DNA from: Holacanthus passer
Taxonomy: Eukaryota; Chordata; Actinopteri; Pomacanthidae
Assembly: GCA_025331565.1 (NCBI GenBank)
Contig: JAFREQ010000017.1
Location: 558,001-622,000, forward strand
Direction: 5' to 3'
Length of the DNA stretch: 64,000 bases
The notes under the pieces are model-generated. The model was not told where the DNA came from and searched no databases. It saw only the letters and a program-made list of their open reading frames with translations. Numbering within the stretch: the stretch's first letter is position 1; each line of letters opens with the position of its first letter. Positions 1-13,073 of this stretch are shown here, in pieces. Position numbers and translations under genes: made by a program.

Positions 1-2045
1 CCCCGAGTCAAACATCCCAAAACTGGCAGGACTTGACAAGACGTTCTGACGTAATGTTGTCGGGTAACCCCACAAAATCCCCCATACCAGTCAGAAAAAC
101 TCAAAAAGTCTTTGAGGTTGTCTGCATGAGTGGGACGTTATGGGGTTGGATGAGGTGGGTGGCTCGAATAATAATCCCAGGTCTCCCCATGTTACCTCGA
201 AACAAACCCAGGGCAGGCGAGGAAAGAGCAGAGCAGAGAAGTTAGCTTTATAAAAAGGGCCTGGCATTATTTATGACTCCCTATAAAAGCTGTAGTTAAT
301 TACAGTGTTTTAGACTTATAAATTACAGATTGTGGAGCTCCTGTTATAATTAGAGCGGTGGAGGCAGGGCCTGGGCTCGGCCTCTGGGTTAGGAGGTGGA
401 GAGGAGCGAGGAGGCAGGGCTTTTGCATGAGGCCTCCTCTACTGATGTGGTGAAGCCAGGCCCCGAACACGTCCCCGAACAGGGCCCTGCCTGCTGCATG
501 TGGCAACACTGGGCTGCTCTCTGAAAAAGCCTCTCTAATGCTTATCCGCTCTGTCTTTTGCCAAACTGGGACCACAACGGCGGCTGCAATACGGCACACT
601 GTAAACGCCGCATGACAGCGGCAATGCATAAACAGTTGTTATTCTTTGTTGGCAAAACATGTGCTTTCTTTTGCTCAAAACGCCTCTGGTGGTGGATCAA
701 ATCAGCAGCTTTGTGTGACATATCTCGGGCTATTGATTGTCTTTTTGCAGCGGCTCACTGAGGCAGAGCCAGACAGGCAGATAGACAGTGGGATGCTAAA
801 GAGGGTTAATCCTGGTCATCCCCTCACACTCATTAGCTGAATTATCAATGGCCTTCAGCAAAGCCATACTGCAACATGTGTGGACAGAGAGTGGCTTCAG
901 TGTATCATGGGAGATCTCCCAACAGACAGGGCATGCCCTGAGGATGCTTCTGATGTCAAAGGTCAAGTCAATGGCCTGCCGTAATGCACTGCCTTTTCTA
1001 CTATATCATTAAAAGTACTGGGGAGAATTTGATGACCTGCAGCGCTTATCCCTGAATTCAAAACAAAAACATAACAAAATGCTGAATATATCATTCTGAT
1101 ATGACTAATGATCGCATGATAATCTGTTTACGTTGTGTTTATTGTGCACTGAGCCTGTAGACAAGTGAGCATGTGTGCATGTCTGTGGGTAGTAGAGTCC
1201 ATCTGGGGCACCGGAGCCAGCGGGGAGGTCAGTCTTGCCATTTTTGGTTTGAACACATTTGGCTTGAGTGCCTGCGGTAGTGAAATGGGTGTGATGTTAC
1301 ACCAGCTCCTCGCACTAATGCAGAGCTGAGAAGAAAGTCCCTCAGGTGGAGGTGAGTGTAGAGAAACTAATCAGGTCTACGGGGCATCTTTAGAGGCTTA
1401 GTATAAGACTCAACTAATCCCTGGGATTCTGCCTTGTTCGGAGAAAACATTAAAAAAATACCTTCACACCAAACTGTTGATTGTCGGTTGCATCGGTTTG
1501 AAATCAATAAACAACTACTGGCAAATGCCAATAAATTATAAACATTAGAAATCACTCCAGATCCTTGATTTTATTCATTTATATTTTTCATTTGGAACCC
1601 AGTTATCCAGCATGGGGTTGTTACAGCTGAATTCTGAATCAATAAGCAGCATAATTTAGCAGAGCTGAGACAGCGGGATGACATTATGTGACTGAGTGAA
1701 AAGGCTTCAATCCTCGAGTCTAACAGCCCTAATCAGTAGCCCTCTTCAGCAGAGTCGAGGTGCCGCTTTCTCGCATCTACATCATTTCTGTACAGAGGAA
1801 TCCAGGACGTGTGCTGTGAATTAGCCATGAGGGCAGTGTCACCAAAGACAGATGCCAGCCTCTGTCGCCTTGGACCCCCCGACTGCTTAGTGCGACCCCC
1901 CAGCCCCCATCCATATTCCTCTCCAATTCTTTACCCTGGCCCCAGGCTACAGGCCCTCTCTCATTAGGGGCGCTGACAGGGCCTGTCCTCACCCTGATCC
2001 CTCATCATTAGAGCATGTAAATCTCCCTGTCACACACATACAGGT

Positions 2046-2068
2046 ACACACACACACACACACACACA
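2046..2068. repeat. (AC)n microsatellite
   Basis: About 23 bp of AC, followed shortly by a shorter ACACACA run near 2080. Confidence 0.95.
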
Positions 2069-2514
2069 TATACTGCAAACACACACATCTGACATGGAAT
2101 GGGGGGTTCCTAATCACATTCACCTGATAAATAGGAGCCACCAGCCCCAGGACCCAGTAGAAAGGTGCAGGTCATGCATATGATAAACACGAGTGGAGGA
2201 AATATGAAGGCAGGAAACGCAATTATGTGCAAGCTCAACTGCTGCCCTGTTGATTACACCGAGGTCCTTGTACTATAAATACTGTGATCATTCTAAAATT
2301 ATTAAATCGGGCCGCACATAAAAACACACACAGACAAAAGAAAAGACACAAATACAACAAGTGCATGTTAAGAGAAGCAAAAGAGACAAAAGCAGTGAAT
2401 CTGGAGGGCAAGCATCTGGTGGGTCCCGCCTGGATTGGTGCACTACTGCTGCTGCATGTATAATTCAGACTAGCCCTCTCCTCTCCTTTCCTTTCCTCCA
2501 GCCATGTAAACGAG

Positions 2515-2700
2515 CCCAGACACAGCATATGGAGACAGGGATAGAGGGGATGAGGGGAGGAGAAAGAGGGAGCCAGGGAGATAGATGCATGAGGGGAAAA
2601 ATATGGGAACAAGGACGGGGAGGGGAAATGGGATGCTACAGGCAGAGAGGAGAGACAGAAGAGGAGGAGAGAACAGGTACCTGAGGTAGATGAGCAAAGT
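2515..2700. other. purine-rich tract on the + strand
   Basis: About 185 bp is strongly biased to G and A on the + strand (GGGGATGAGGGGAGGAGAAA and similar). The bias suppresses stop codons and explains the overlapping long ORFs seen here on both strands. It is not evidence of coding. Confidence 0.8.
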
Positions 2701-5700
2701 TGGTAAAACAAGAAAGTGAAGTGGGTGCAGAGTGTGGGGATCTGTGCCCCCCTAAAAAAACCGCTAGTCTAAATCCCATTTTGTTCATTTCACCGCACGA
2801 CAATTTCACAGCACAAAATGCAGGCTCCATGCTGAAAGTGTTCATTACTTTGCGCTCTAAAGGGGCCTTCAAAGGAATATCACAGTTATTTCAGCTACAT
2901 CCCTTGGGACTATTCCAGTACCCATCAGCTTATTCAGAAAGCAGTTCTGGGTGTAGGTGTGACTGAGCTGTGCATGTCTGCATGTTCACATACTGTATGT
3001 GTTTACATGCCTGTGTGTGTGTTTCTCAGTGTGTTACGATACAAGTGCAGTGAAAACTGAGGAAACACATTTACACCTGGATAATATTCATAATGAGCAC
3101 AGAAGGAAGCAAAACTTTACACAGTGGCGTCTCATCATATTATAGGCAAATTCTATGAGGAACAAACTTTCAACACAATCAGTTGCAAGAGTGTTTTCTT
3201 CTACAGTAAAGATGAAATGACTGAACAGGACTAAAAAATGACTCACCTGAATGAAGAGAATCGGGAAAGGACGGTGTCATCAGGCAAGAGTAGCAGGAAG
3301 GAGAAAGAAGAGACAAGAGGGAAACATTAGACAGTGTACGGGGGTTAATAAATATGAAACACAGTGTGTGAGTAAGCATTTTATGTTCACTCTAAAATGC
3401 ATGATCTCTCTGAGCCACTGCAGTGGAACAGACTGGATTTACTCATCGTCTAAAACACATAATATTGGTTACTACTGAACTTTCCTGTGACAAAATTAAG
3501 GCGGAGAAAAATAAAGATAACCTTCCTAATAAGAACTTTCATCAGTGCATTTTGAAACCACATTACAGAAGCTACATGTACAGACCTAATGGTCAGATAC
3601 TCATTTAAAAGAGGGCACAGATTTGCCAAGATATACAGTTCATGTGAAGGAGTAGAGGGACAAAGCGATAGAGGCTGAGCAAGAGAGAAAGAGAATGAGG
3701 AAGGCAGAGAAATCATTAATGCAAATGCACCCCAGAAGCCAGATAGACTGGAGATATCGGAGGTTACTGCTGTTTTTGGAGGGTGTTAATTGTTATTCAT
3801 GACGCTGTTGGCTTGAGCAGGAACTGGGGCTGCTTGTTTTTGAAGTGCTGGATCAGGCAGGGATTTATTGACCATCGCTGCTGGGGGTACAGGCCCATAG
3901 AGGGATGTCAGTCAGGATGGAGGAGGACTTGAGGGGGGGTGGGGGTGAAGCTGGTGTTGGTTAGGTCAAACCTCCAACCTCACACCTATTGTGTCTTCCT
4001 GTATGCCTGTAGCTGTGCAGAGAGACCACTCGTGTAAAGTGCAGACAAAAAGATGAATCTGTGCCTGCATCTATTTTCCCCCACTTCACCAGCACTTGTT
4101 ACAACAAAGGACTCCAGAAGAAAGCAACAGCAAAATAAAATCTTCAAAGGAGCGATGTTCGGTAAAAATACCTACTCAAGTAAGGCACCTTAAAAGAGAG
4201 CGAGAGCTGGGATTTTATAAGAACTCATCAATCTGTTTGACTAAAGAAGGTTTGCCACATAAAAGATAAGCAAGGGAGCCATTTTCATAAACGTTCTTAT
4301 TTCTGATCACGATTTATTGAGACTCTTAGAATCACAAGGGACAGACTCTGTTTTGCAGGCTCCAAGTTTGTGCAAGTACACTGCGTCCGAGTCGTGTGTG
4401 TGCATTAGTGCATCCATGTCGGCATGCCTGTAACACACGTGTGTGAGCGCATGCAGGGGACAAAAATACTTCTGTATTTTACTATGCTGCTAATTGCAAT
4501 CATGCGGCCATGTGTCCAATCTATGAGGCCGGGTGCTGAGAGAGTGACAAAGCTGAGCCCCCCTTCAAAACATGTACACACATACACACACGTGGACAGA
4601 GTCTGTCAACAGGCCTGTCAGAGCAGAGTGCCCCTGACAGCCACTCATTCACCACCAGCACCACTGCAGCGCTAACAGCATTATCTGCATATTGCTCTCC
4701 AATATTGTTTCCTGCCTCAGTCACCGACTCCAACCAGAAGTTTTACTACAGCAGAGACAGATAAATAGATAGATGGACAAACAGATAGGACGAAACAGTG
4801 CACGAGGCAGTCAGAGGGAGCCCCTTTCCCCCATCTATAAATTGACCTACTTCAAAGGAAACAGAGTCAGGGACAGAGGGAAGACATGAGCAGAATCAGA
4901 GAGGATAGGCCGGTAAATAAATAAAGAGCCCTGCTGGATGATAACATGACAGTGGCCTCAGTGTCTTTTTAACCACTAAGCAAATATACATAAGGACAGG
5001 CAATGTGGGCTGGCAGGTAAGGCAGGGAAAAGTCCAGATAAGGAAGCTGCAGTAGATGGTATCAGGGAGCATATTGCCTGAGCCTGTTACTAGTATTATG
5101 TCTGCTAATCTCTGTGATCCGCTAGTCTTAGCAGAGAATTTGGGCTTGTTCACTCATTGTAACAAAAGTCTTAACGTTAAATCTTTCTAAAATGTGTGAG
5201 TTTAACATGAGTGGGAAAATAAAGCATAATGCACTTGTGTTGAAATGAGTCTTCTCTGTTTGGCTTTGTACAACAGAAAGGGACAAACACACCAGAACAA
5301 CTTCAACAATGTAAACTGTGATGAAACTGATGTATAATATAATGTTAAAATGACAAATCAAACTGTTATTTTTGTTGCCGGCCCGTCTCAGTCTCCTCAC
5401 TCTCTTTATCCTTGTCTCTTACCCTCACTGTGTCCCTCTCTCCACATGACCTTGCCTAACCCACCATCAGGGTTTTTCCTCTGACGGAGGGGCAGCCAGG
5501 CAGAATTTATCCGTCTGAGATCAAAAGGGGGGAAAGAAAAGAAGCCAATGGGGGCTAGCTGAGGAAAGATTGCATATCCAGGCGTGAACCCCAGGACGGG
5601 CGCACAGGTCAACAGACTTCCAGCACTGACAGCTTCCATCTACGCACACCAACATCATAGTATGGTCTTTTATTATAAAGGAAAAATCAAACTGAAAACA

Positions 5701-8700
5701 CGAGCAAAATCGACATATTATCTACATGTTGTTTTCTGTTTTCGGTCACATTAATGCAAATACACACACACTCATACATGCACACATATAGCTCCAATCT
5801 GTACGACACTGGTCTCAGGGGAACGCCAGTGGGGTGTGAAGAGTGTGATGGGATCATAGGGAGCCGTGGCCTATCTCCACCAATTACTCAACAATCTGCC
5901 CTTGTCCTAATCTTCCTCTGAAAACACCCGGGTTGGAAATGATGCAGAAAACAGCAGGTTGCCCACCAGGCCACACAAGCTAATCCCGGTGCACTGGAGT
6001 GTGCTCGCTCCCTTGCTTTTATAAATACTAATACACTTCTGTGTCTCGTGGGTTCATGTACACATTGAATGACGCCGCTGGTCTTCTCAAAGGAGGCGTA
6101 GATTCTATCAGTAGCTTTGTCCACAGCTATGTTGTTGGTCCCAGGCTGGAGTGATCTGTCCTCGGGCCACCTTTTAATAGGTCAGACACAACGTCTAACC
6201 TTTCAAAAGCACTACATACAATGTCGACAACATTATGTATAAAATGAGAAAGCTTTTTGCATTAAAAAAAAGTGTTTTGCATAAAAAGTATAATGTATAA
6301 ACCCACTTGGGCCTGAAGTATGAGCCTTACTGAATGCAAAAAACACAGTATACAGTGTACGTAATAAAAAAATCAATGGAGGGTCGCATTGAATTTCAGT
6401 CAACATCACCGTGCTTATGCATCAGTCATCGTCTATCCATCAGCAATCTAATGAGAATTAACACCTCAAAAATAGCTTGTGATTTCCATAAGTTAATCAG
6501 GATTGAAAATGACTGATGGCTTTAAAGGCAGCACTAAAAATACTGAGCAGCCCAGAGGCCTGCCTTTGATCCCAAAGCTCAAATTAAATTGATTCTGTTT
6601 CAGACAGCTTCCTCTGTGTCCTTCAGATTTAAACAATGATTTCATCAGGCTCTCATCACACGGCGCCGCCTAAAGCGATCTGGATGGAACTCTTGTTTCT
6701 TGATCCTTCGTCTGCCAGGAGGAGAGAAATGTCTCTGTCTCTCTGTATAAATAAGTGAGGAGTGAGGTTAGTCCACCTAAGAGCAGAGCAAATAAATGAA
6801 TAATAAAAGAAGTGAATGTCAGCCAGAGTGAGTGTATGGTAACATTTAAGCTACTGTGTGATGGAGTCTTTCAGGTGGTGGCTGTGGACATGTTGTTGCT
6901 TGTTGTTAATGCTCATCCTGTGTATCCCAGACAAATCTAATTCAGCCCAAATTCTGGTCGGACCCAGCCCAAACAGCCTCGCCATACCAGCCATTACATG
7001 CTATCACCATGGCCACTGAACTTCAGAGGCAAACATGAAGAGTATTTTTACCCAAGCCATACCATGCTAACCCCGCAGCAGCTGTTCTTCATCCTGTGGC
7101 TGACACTCACATCTGGTGTCAAGGCTATGAATGGGCCAACAACAAAGGCTGTCCTCTTCTGAGCTGACACTACACAGAGAGGGATCCGCAGCTTTGGGCA
7201 TACAGTCATTTCAATATAGCCTAGGGGCCGCACTGACCTCCATCATTCTCTCAGCTGAGCACCTGTCCTCAGCGTATCAAAGGTGCACCCCCACGCTAAG
7301 GTGAAATGGTATAGCTCTTTTTTTTATGATGAGGATTAAGAGCCCCTTCTCCCCCTGCCTTTCTCTCCACCACCACGCCTCCTGCACTAAATTACTCCAC
7401 ACAGCATCACCCTGGCTCCCATTAGCCCTTTCAATCTGCCTGCCTTCAGCATGACGAGCCCCGGAGCTATAGGGGATGGTAATGATCTGTGTACACTCCA
7501 CATTGTACACCCCCCACCTCTGGCCTCCTCCGTATCTCCATCACCCCTCTTTCAAACTATCTACCCTCGCGAGATACCTCAAAAATCTTTCTTCGCATTC
7601 AAGATTTGTCTCGGTATCTTTGGTAACTCGTTGCGTGGACTAGACGTGCGCCAAATTGAAGTGGGCTTTCTTTATCTGCGGCGGTGGCGGCGGAGGGGGG
7701 TCTTCAAGAGGCAATCCTCCAGCCTATCTCGACGCCCCGCTCAGTCTCCGAGCAGACACCCCCATCCATTAGTGACGGAGAGGGGTGGAGACCCTGTAAA
7801 TTATAGACGAGTTCCACACAGTGAACAATGGTGCATCCACTCTGCATTCACCACCACATCTGCATTCCTCCACAGACCAAGACAGAAAACTCAACCTTTC
7901 AGACGGGTTTTCCTCTACATCAGAACCCAGAGGAGATATACATAAAAGATAGACAGCTTTAAGATTTTGTACTCTCCTTCCTCACAAAGTAAATCAATAT
8001 TCTACATGACTATTGATTGACGACAAGCATAAGAAGCTATCTGTAAGTGTGTTCTAAAAATAAGAGCTGGATGTTTTAACGTGGATTCTTATAAGCGGCC
8101 AATTGTGGGCAACATTAACATGCAACGAGATAGATCGGCTGTGTCGGCACACAAATGCAGGTTATGAGAACAAGAAGTCTGAATCATCTTTGTTCCGGTG
8201 GAACCATTCTCGGCTTTCTGCTCGGTGAAAAATGAATGGCGATAATTAACATTCCTCTCTCAGCATCCTTTCCATTAAACTTGCATTAATGAAAGCTCAA
8301 GATAAAGACTTGAAATATTCTCTGTCACCCTCATTCTCATTTCCAGAATGAGGCCATTCTAAAGCCACCATTAGCAATTATTCTTTGTGTCTCCAGCATA
8401 ATATTTTATCTTGTATAATCCTCATAATGATTCGAATCAGCTGAGTGAGTGTTGGTATTTGCCGCTGACTTTGAATGCAAGTGTGTCCACCTGTACCTGT
8501 TTGAGCTCGTCTCCTGTGGCCTAAGCTGCGCTGCTTTGCTCTCAGACTGTGACCAATAGATTGTCTCCCAGAGAAAAGTGAATTTAGGATGAGAAAAAGT
8601 GAGTGCGATTCAGAGGTAAACACAGCATGAAGCCACTGCTACAGAGGGCTGCGACATCCCTCCACCCCGACTTGTTCCACAGCTTAAGCTGCCTCTGCCT

Positions 8701-11700
8701 CTGTACGTCCTTATGATTCAACACAGACATGTCATTTTTATAAGCTCCTTCATGTCTGAGCTTTTTTTGCTGAAAAACACATTGCTTTTATTTCAATATG
8801 CATCACATTAGTCTGGATTATGCATCGTGAACTCTATGACCACCAGGTAAAGATGTGGTGGTGACTTGATGGGTAGAAATTAGATGCCTTTACTTTCTGC
8901 AACCCCCCTCTGCTTTCCTGGGCTATATTCCCCCTAGATGGGCTTTCGTCTAATCCTCAAACACTGTGTACGTGTGTATCCATTAGCAGTGTGGCCTGGA
9001 GGCCTTGCTACCGCCCCTAACTCTGGAGGTACCCCCCCATACTCTCCATGGACGAGATCAGGTTAATATTATATTGGTGAGGGAGACAACATTTCTTATT
9101 TATTGAAAGGCAGCCTAGCATGAAAGAGTGTTTGCAGGCAGGCCAGTGGATTACCTGACCCCACCCCCCACCCCCCTCTATCAGATCACGGTGGACCCCA
9201 ATAACTTCACATGCCATTGCTGTGCGAGGAGGACAAAGGAGAGGATAGACAGCAGCTTTCTTAACCCCTCATCTGCCTCATTGACCACTTTAAAACACTG
9301 CTGGATTTGTGACCAAGAAAATCAGTTTAGCTTACTTGACTATTCGCAGGCTTCAGATAACTAAGATATTTGAGTAGATAACCATGGGTACTTCTTTACC
9401 AATTATTTTATCTCCATTTACAATAAAATGCATGAATACAATTTCAACTGGATTCATATGTTTTATATGTGAAATACTTTTCAGGGAGCATCTTCACTTT
9501 TTTTTTCAGTGACAGCTTGTTTCCCACTATTTCATTTTTGCCACTTTAGCTATTTGCGGCCAGTTCTCTTTTGACATTGAAAGAAAGAGGTTGTTGTCCA
9601 TGCTGCGGCTTTTGAGAGTTGAAAAAATATTTTATGCATTTTTTTTTCTTAGCAGCTTCAAGGGCCATTGTGGATGACGTACTGGAGACGCACAAAGACA
9701 AGAACTACTTAGTCTGACTATCCACTCATGGTGGAGAAGAGTGAAATGACGAAGTGAATGAAGGAGGACAAAGGGGACATCAAGAGAGATAAAGACAGGG
9801 GGGTCGAGCAGGAAGAAGGAGAAAGAGGAGGTGGAAAAAGTGATCAGGAAGTCTGTGACCTTGAAGTGAGCAAAACTTCATTGAGCAAAACAGACTGAAG
9901 GGGATAACGTAGGTTGTTATGTGTGAATCAGGGTCATTGTCAAGTTGAATTTATGATAGGGTGTAAAACATAAAGTCCTTGGAAAGTACAACATGGAAAA
10001 CCCATAGCAGCCTGTTCCCTGGGAAGAATAAACGACTCCAGAGAGCAGACACTTTATCTTATTAAAAGAGCTAATCAGAGCCAGATTAACTTTAACAAAC
10101 TCCAGGGACAAACAACTGAATGAGCCTACGTCGATGTACGGCTCTTTCAAACACTGCTGACAATACAGAGGAAAAAGGCCTTATCTTCCCGACTGTTTGA
10201 ATGGATCCATCACAGCTCGTATGAACGGGAACAGTCTAAGTGGTGCCAACACAAGGACTCTCTGAATGAGTGTGTTGTGGTGCTCCTGGCACTATAGATG
10301 ACCCACAGTGGTTGAAACAGCACGAATGAGAGACTGCAATGAGATCTCAACAGTTAGCGGGCATTTAAAAAAGGGGGGGAGGAGGACTCCGCTGGCTCTC
10401 ATGTTACTATGTATAATGTAAAAGCACTTATTCTGTCCTTTCCACTTATTTCACAAGCGCTGCTGGTTCCCCTCCCCGACCTGAGCGTCCCCAGCTTCAC
10501 AGCCGGTCTCTTCTGTTTCTGCTCGACACGACTCTTTACCCGTACCGTAGATCTCTTTGTTCAACAGAGCTGCTCAGTGGAGAACCGACGCTGAGCAGAG
10601 AGAGTCTGGAAAGAAATGGCTCCAGGACCACTTTTATATTAAACACCCCCTGCCAATTAGATACTGTTAAAAATTTGCATTTTGAATTTCAATGTGCAGA
10701 GCAGGACCGTAGGACACCGAGCTATCAAAGAGAAAGCCTGTAACGCTGACTGCCGCAGTGCTACATGCCCTGGCTATATTTCAGCTGTTTGCAAGAATTC
10801 AATTTTGATGTTGATAGGAGCAAGGGCATTATCCACTTAGAGTTATTAATTTGGCTGTTCTCAGGAGGAGCTGGAGGGATGTTGATGCTTTCACACTGCA
10901 GATCCATAGATATTCACAGGCTCTAATTGATTTGGCCAGTGTGGCTTCTCAGCTGATAAGATATTGTGTTGCAGGCGAGGTATGCATGGATAAGCAGCTG
11001 TGTGGTGTTTGTTCTAATGGCTGAGAGAGCAGAGGCGGGGGTGGCCAAACACTTCTCACTCCTGACCCATATATTTACACCCCTTTTGACAGAGCCTCAG
11101 GCCGAATCCAATAACCGCCACTAGAATATTCAGATTGAAGACGGTGAAACTGGAGCATTATTCTTTGTGAAATTATTCAGGAAATGAAATGTAGAAAAGA
11201 AAATAGGATAAGGAAGACGTTAAAAACACAAATCATGTCTGTTAAATTGCGCTCTCAAAAATATAAAACAAAACGCATCCTAAATCTACCAGTTCAATCC
11301 TAGCATTGAAGTGTTGAATGCAGAGTAGTTTTTTGGCTCCGCAGCAAAACAAAAGCCAAGTCAAGCATCTTAGTGTAAAGATAAAACAAAGGTCTAATGA
11401 AGCGACTATGCCACTTCTCTCATACACAAATAAGGAGGGGGCCCTCTCTCTCTCCAATTAGGCTTCTGTGTGCACTGTGGCGGGATGATTATCATGTATT
11501 TTTCATGTGCCCCCTCCGTCTTTACGCTTGGCCTGCAGGTCTAACATACAACACCACAACATCAGCATCCGCAGAGCCTCACTATAGCAAGTGCACACTC
11601 ACACACACAAGCACTTGCATAGACTCACTCATTCACAGACACAGCATGCATGCAGGTACGCATAAACCACACTTACACACCGAGGGGTAAAAAACAAGCA

Positions 11701-11793
11701 TGCAGTCACGTCAAATGATATCATTTGATTTCAACCCAGCTGTCTAAGGATTATTAACAATGAGTGCATAGTGTACACACGCTTCTTCAAACT

Positions 11794-11809
11794 AAATAAA
11801 TAAATAAAT
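11794..11809. repeat. (AAAT)n microsatellite
   Basis: About four AAAT units. Confidence 0.85.
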
Positions 11810-12490
11810 TGGGTTGAGTGTATTTTGACAGGGAGGTAGTAAGAGCGCAGAAGCAAGAGGTGCTCCTGAATATTTCAACGGAAAACAAAAAGGAGGAGTT
11901 GGAAACGTGCTGGCAAAGGCATGCCAGATGTCTGAGGATTTAATGGGGGGTAAATGGAAATCAATCCCTTTCACTGCTCAAGACGCCCAATCATAACACA
12001 TTGTTTTAATGGTCCCACTGGATGTCATCCACATTATATGTGGAAGGAAGACGGCTCCACTGCTGACTATTATTATACCCAGTGGTTACAAGCAGAGACA
12101 GACAGATAAATGAGGAACACTATGGAACATACTTAGTGGATAACAACAAGAAAGACAATGTGAAGGTTTAATGCAGGTCCCTTATTTTTAAAGAGGTCTA
12201 TTGTGTATGGTTCTCAAAGGAGACTGAATTATTTATTTCACAGATTTAGTGTTGTTCCTACTTAATCTTGTAATCATGAAGTCAGACCAATTGACTGTAA
12301 GAGGAAAACTGCAATGCATGTTAAATACTTGGCACACAGATGAGAAACCCCGCCGTGTAAAGAGAGAAAATTGATGATCAAAAGTCACTCCCATTACCTA
12401 ATTTCATGTCGCTTCAGTTCAGATGTGAATGTGGTCTGACGCTGAGGCTGATATTGGGATGCAGAACTACGCAAAGTTGCAAATATACCA

Positions 12491-12517
12491 GCATATGGCG
12501 TGTTGCGTGCCATATGC
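12491..12517. repeat. perfect 9 bp inverted repeat with 9 nt spacer
   Basis: The arms are GCATATGGC and GCCATATGC around GTGTTGCGT. Both arms contain the E-box-like CATATG. Confidence 0.85.
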
Positions 12518-13040
12518 GCCACAAAAGGCGAATATGCTCAGAATTTCATTGTGTCTACCTGGGTTCTTTACTCCCTGTGTCTGAATAAAGGAGTCAAAGC
12601 AGAGCATTTAATGGGAGCCGACACTATGGGGAACTTCATGTCACCAGAGACAACACAGCAAATTAGCTGATAATTAAATTTTTCTCCATTAGGGAAAGAG
12701 CAGAGTAATAACTCACACAGTAGGACTGCCAGCTCCATTAATGTCTCTATTCTCCTCATGTGGGAGGATAAAGGAGCGAGACAGGGATGTCAACAGCTCA
12801 AAAACACACAGGAAGACGAGAAGAGATGGAGGAGGGCGCATTCTTATACAACCTTAATGACAGTATGAACAGTGTGACAAAGAGGATCTTGTACGTTCAT
12901 TGTTTTGCTCATGGAGTGTACAGCGTTGCAAAGACAGAGGAAAGTAGTTGGCCGGCTGTGCCATTGATTATCACAGCACCGGCCACTTGTCTCTTTTCCG
13001 TACAGGTGTGGATAATTCTTGTGGACCGTGTGCATGCATT

Positions 13041-13073
13041 TGTGTGTGTGTGCTTGTGTGTGTGTGTGTGTGT
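13041..13073. repeat. (TG)n microsatellite with one interruption
   Basis: TG units are broken once by TGCT. Confidence 0.95.

Larger units (their letters stand above)
1..7500. other. intron 2 block: unique sequence, CA repeat and purine tract
   Basis: No exon was recognised. It contains a short AC repeat near 2.05 kb, a strongly purine-biased tract around 2.51-2.70 kb, scattered short TG/CA runs (4.4, 4.6 and 5.8 kb) and ordinary AT-rich intron sequence. No transposon with recognisable ends was seen. Confidence 0.5.

Noticed and set aside
2235..2711. 158-codon minus-strand ORF and its plus-strand counterpart
   Set aside because: It is produced by the purine-rich tract. The translation is Ser/Leu/Pro-rich low complexity.
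7451..7945. 164-codon plus-strand ORF
   Set aside because: It overlaps a CpG-rich patch that lowers stop frequency, with no recognisable domain and no convincing exon signals.
8170..8200. Minus-strand K-D-D-S-D-F string resembling the start of Robo Ig2 (RDDFRQ)
   Set aside because: The frame stops after a few codons and lacks the following conserved residues and a proper acceptor, so it is a coincidence.
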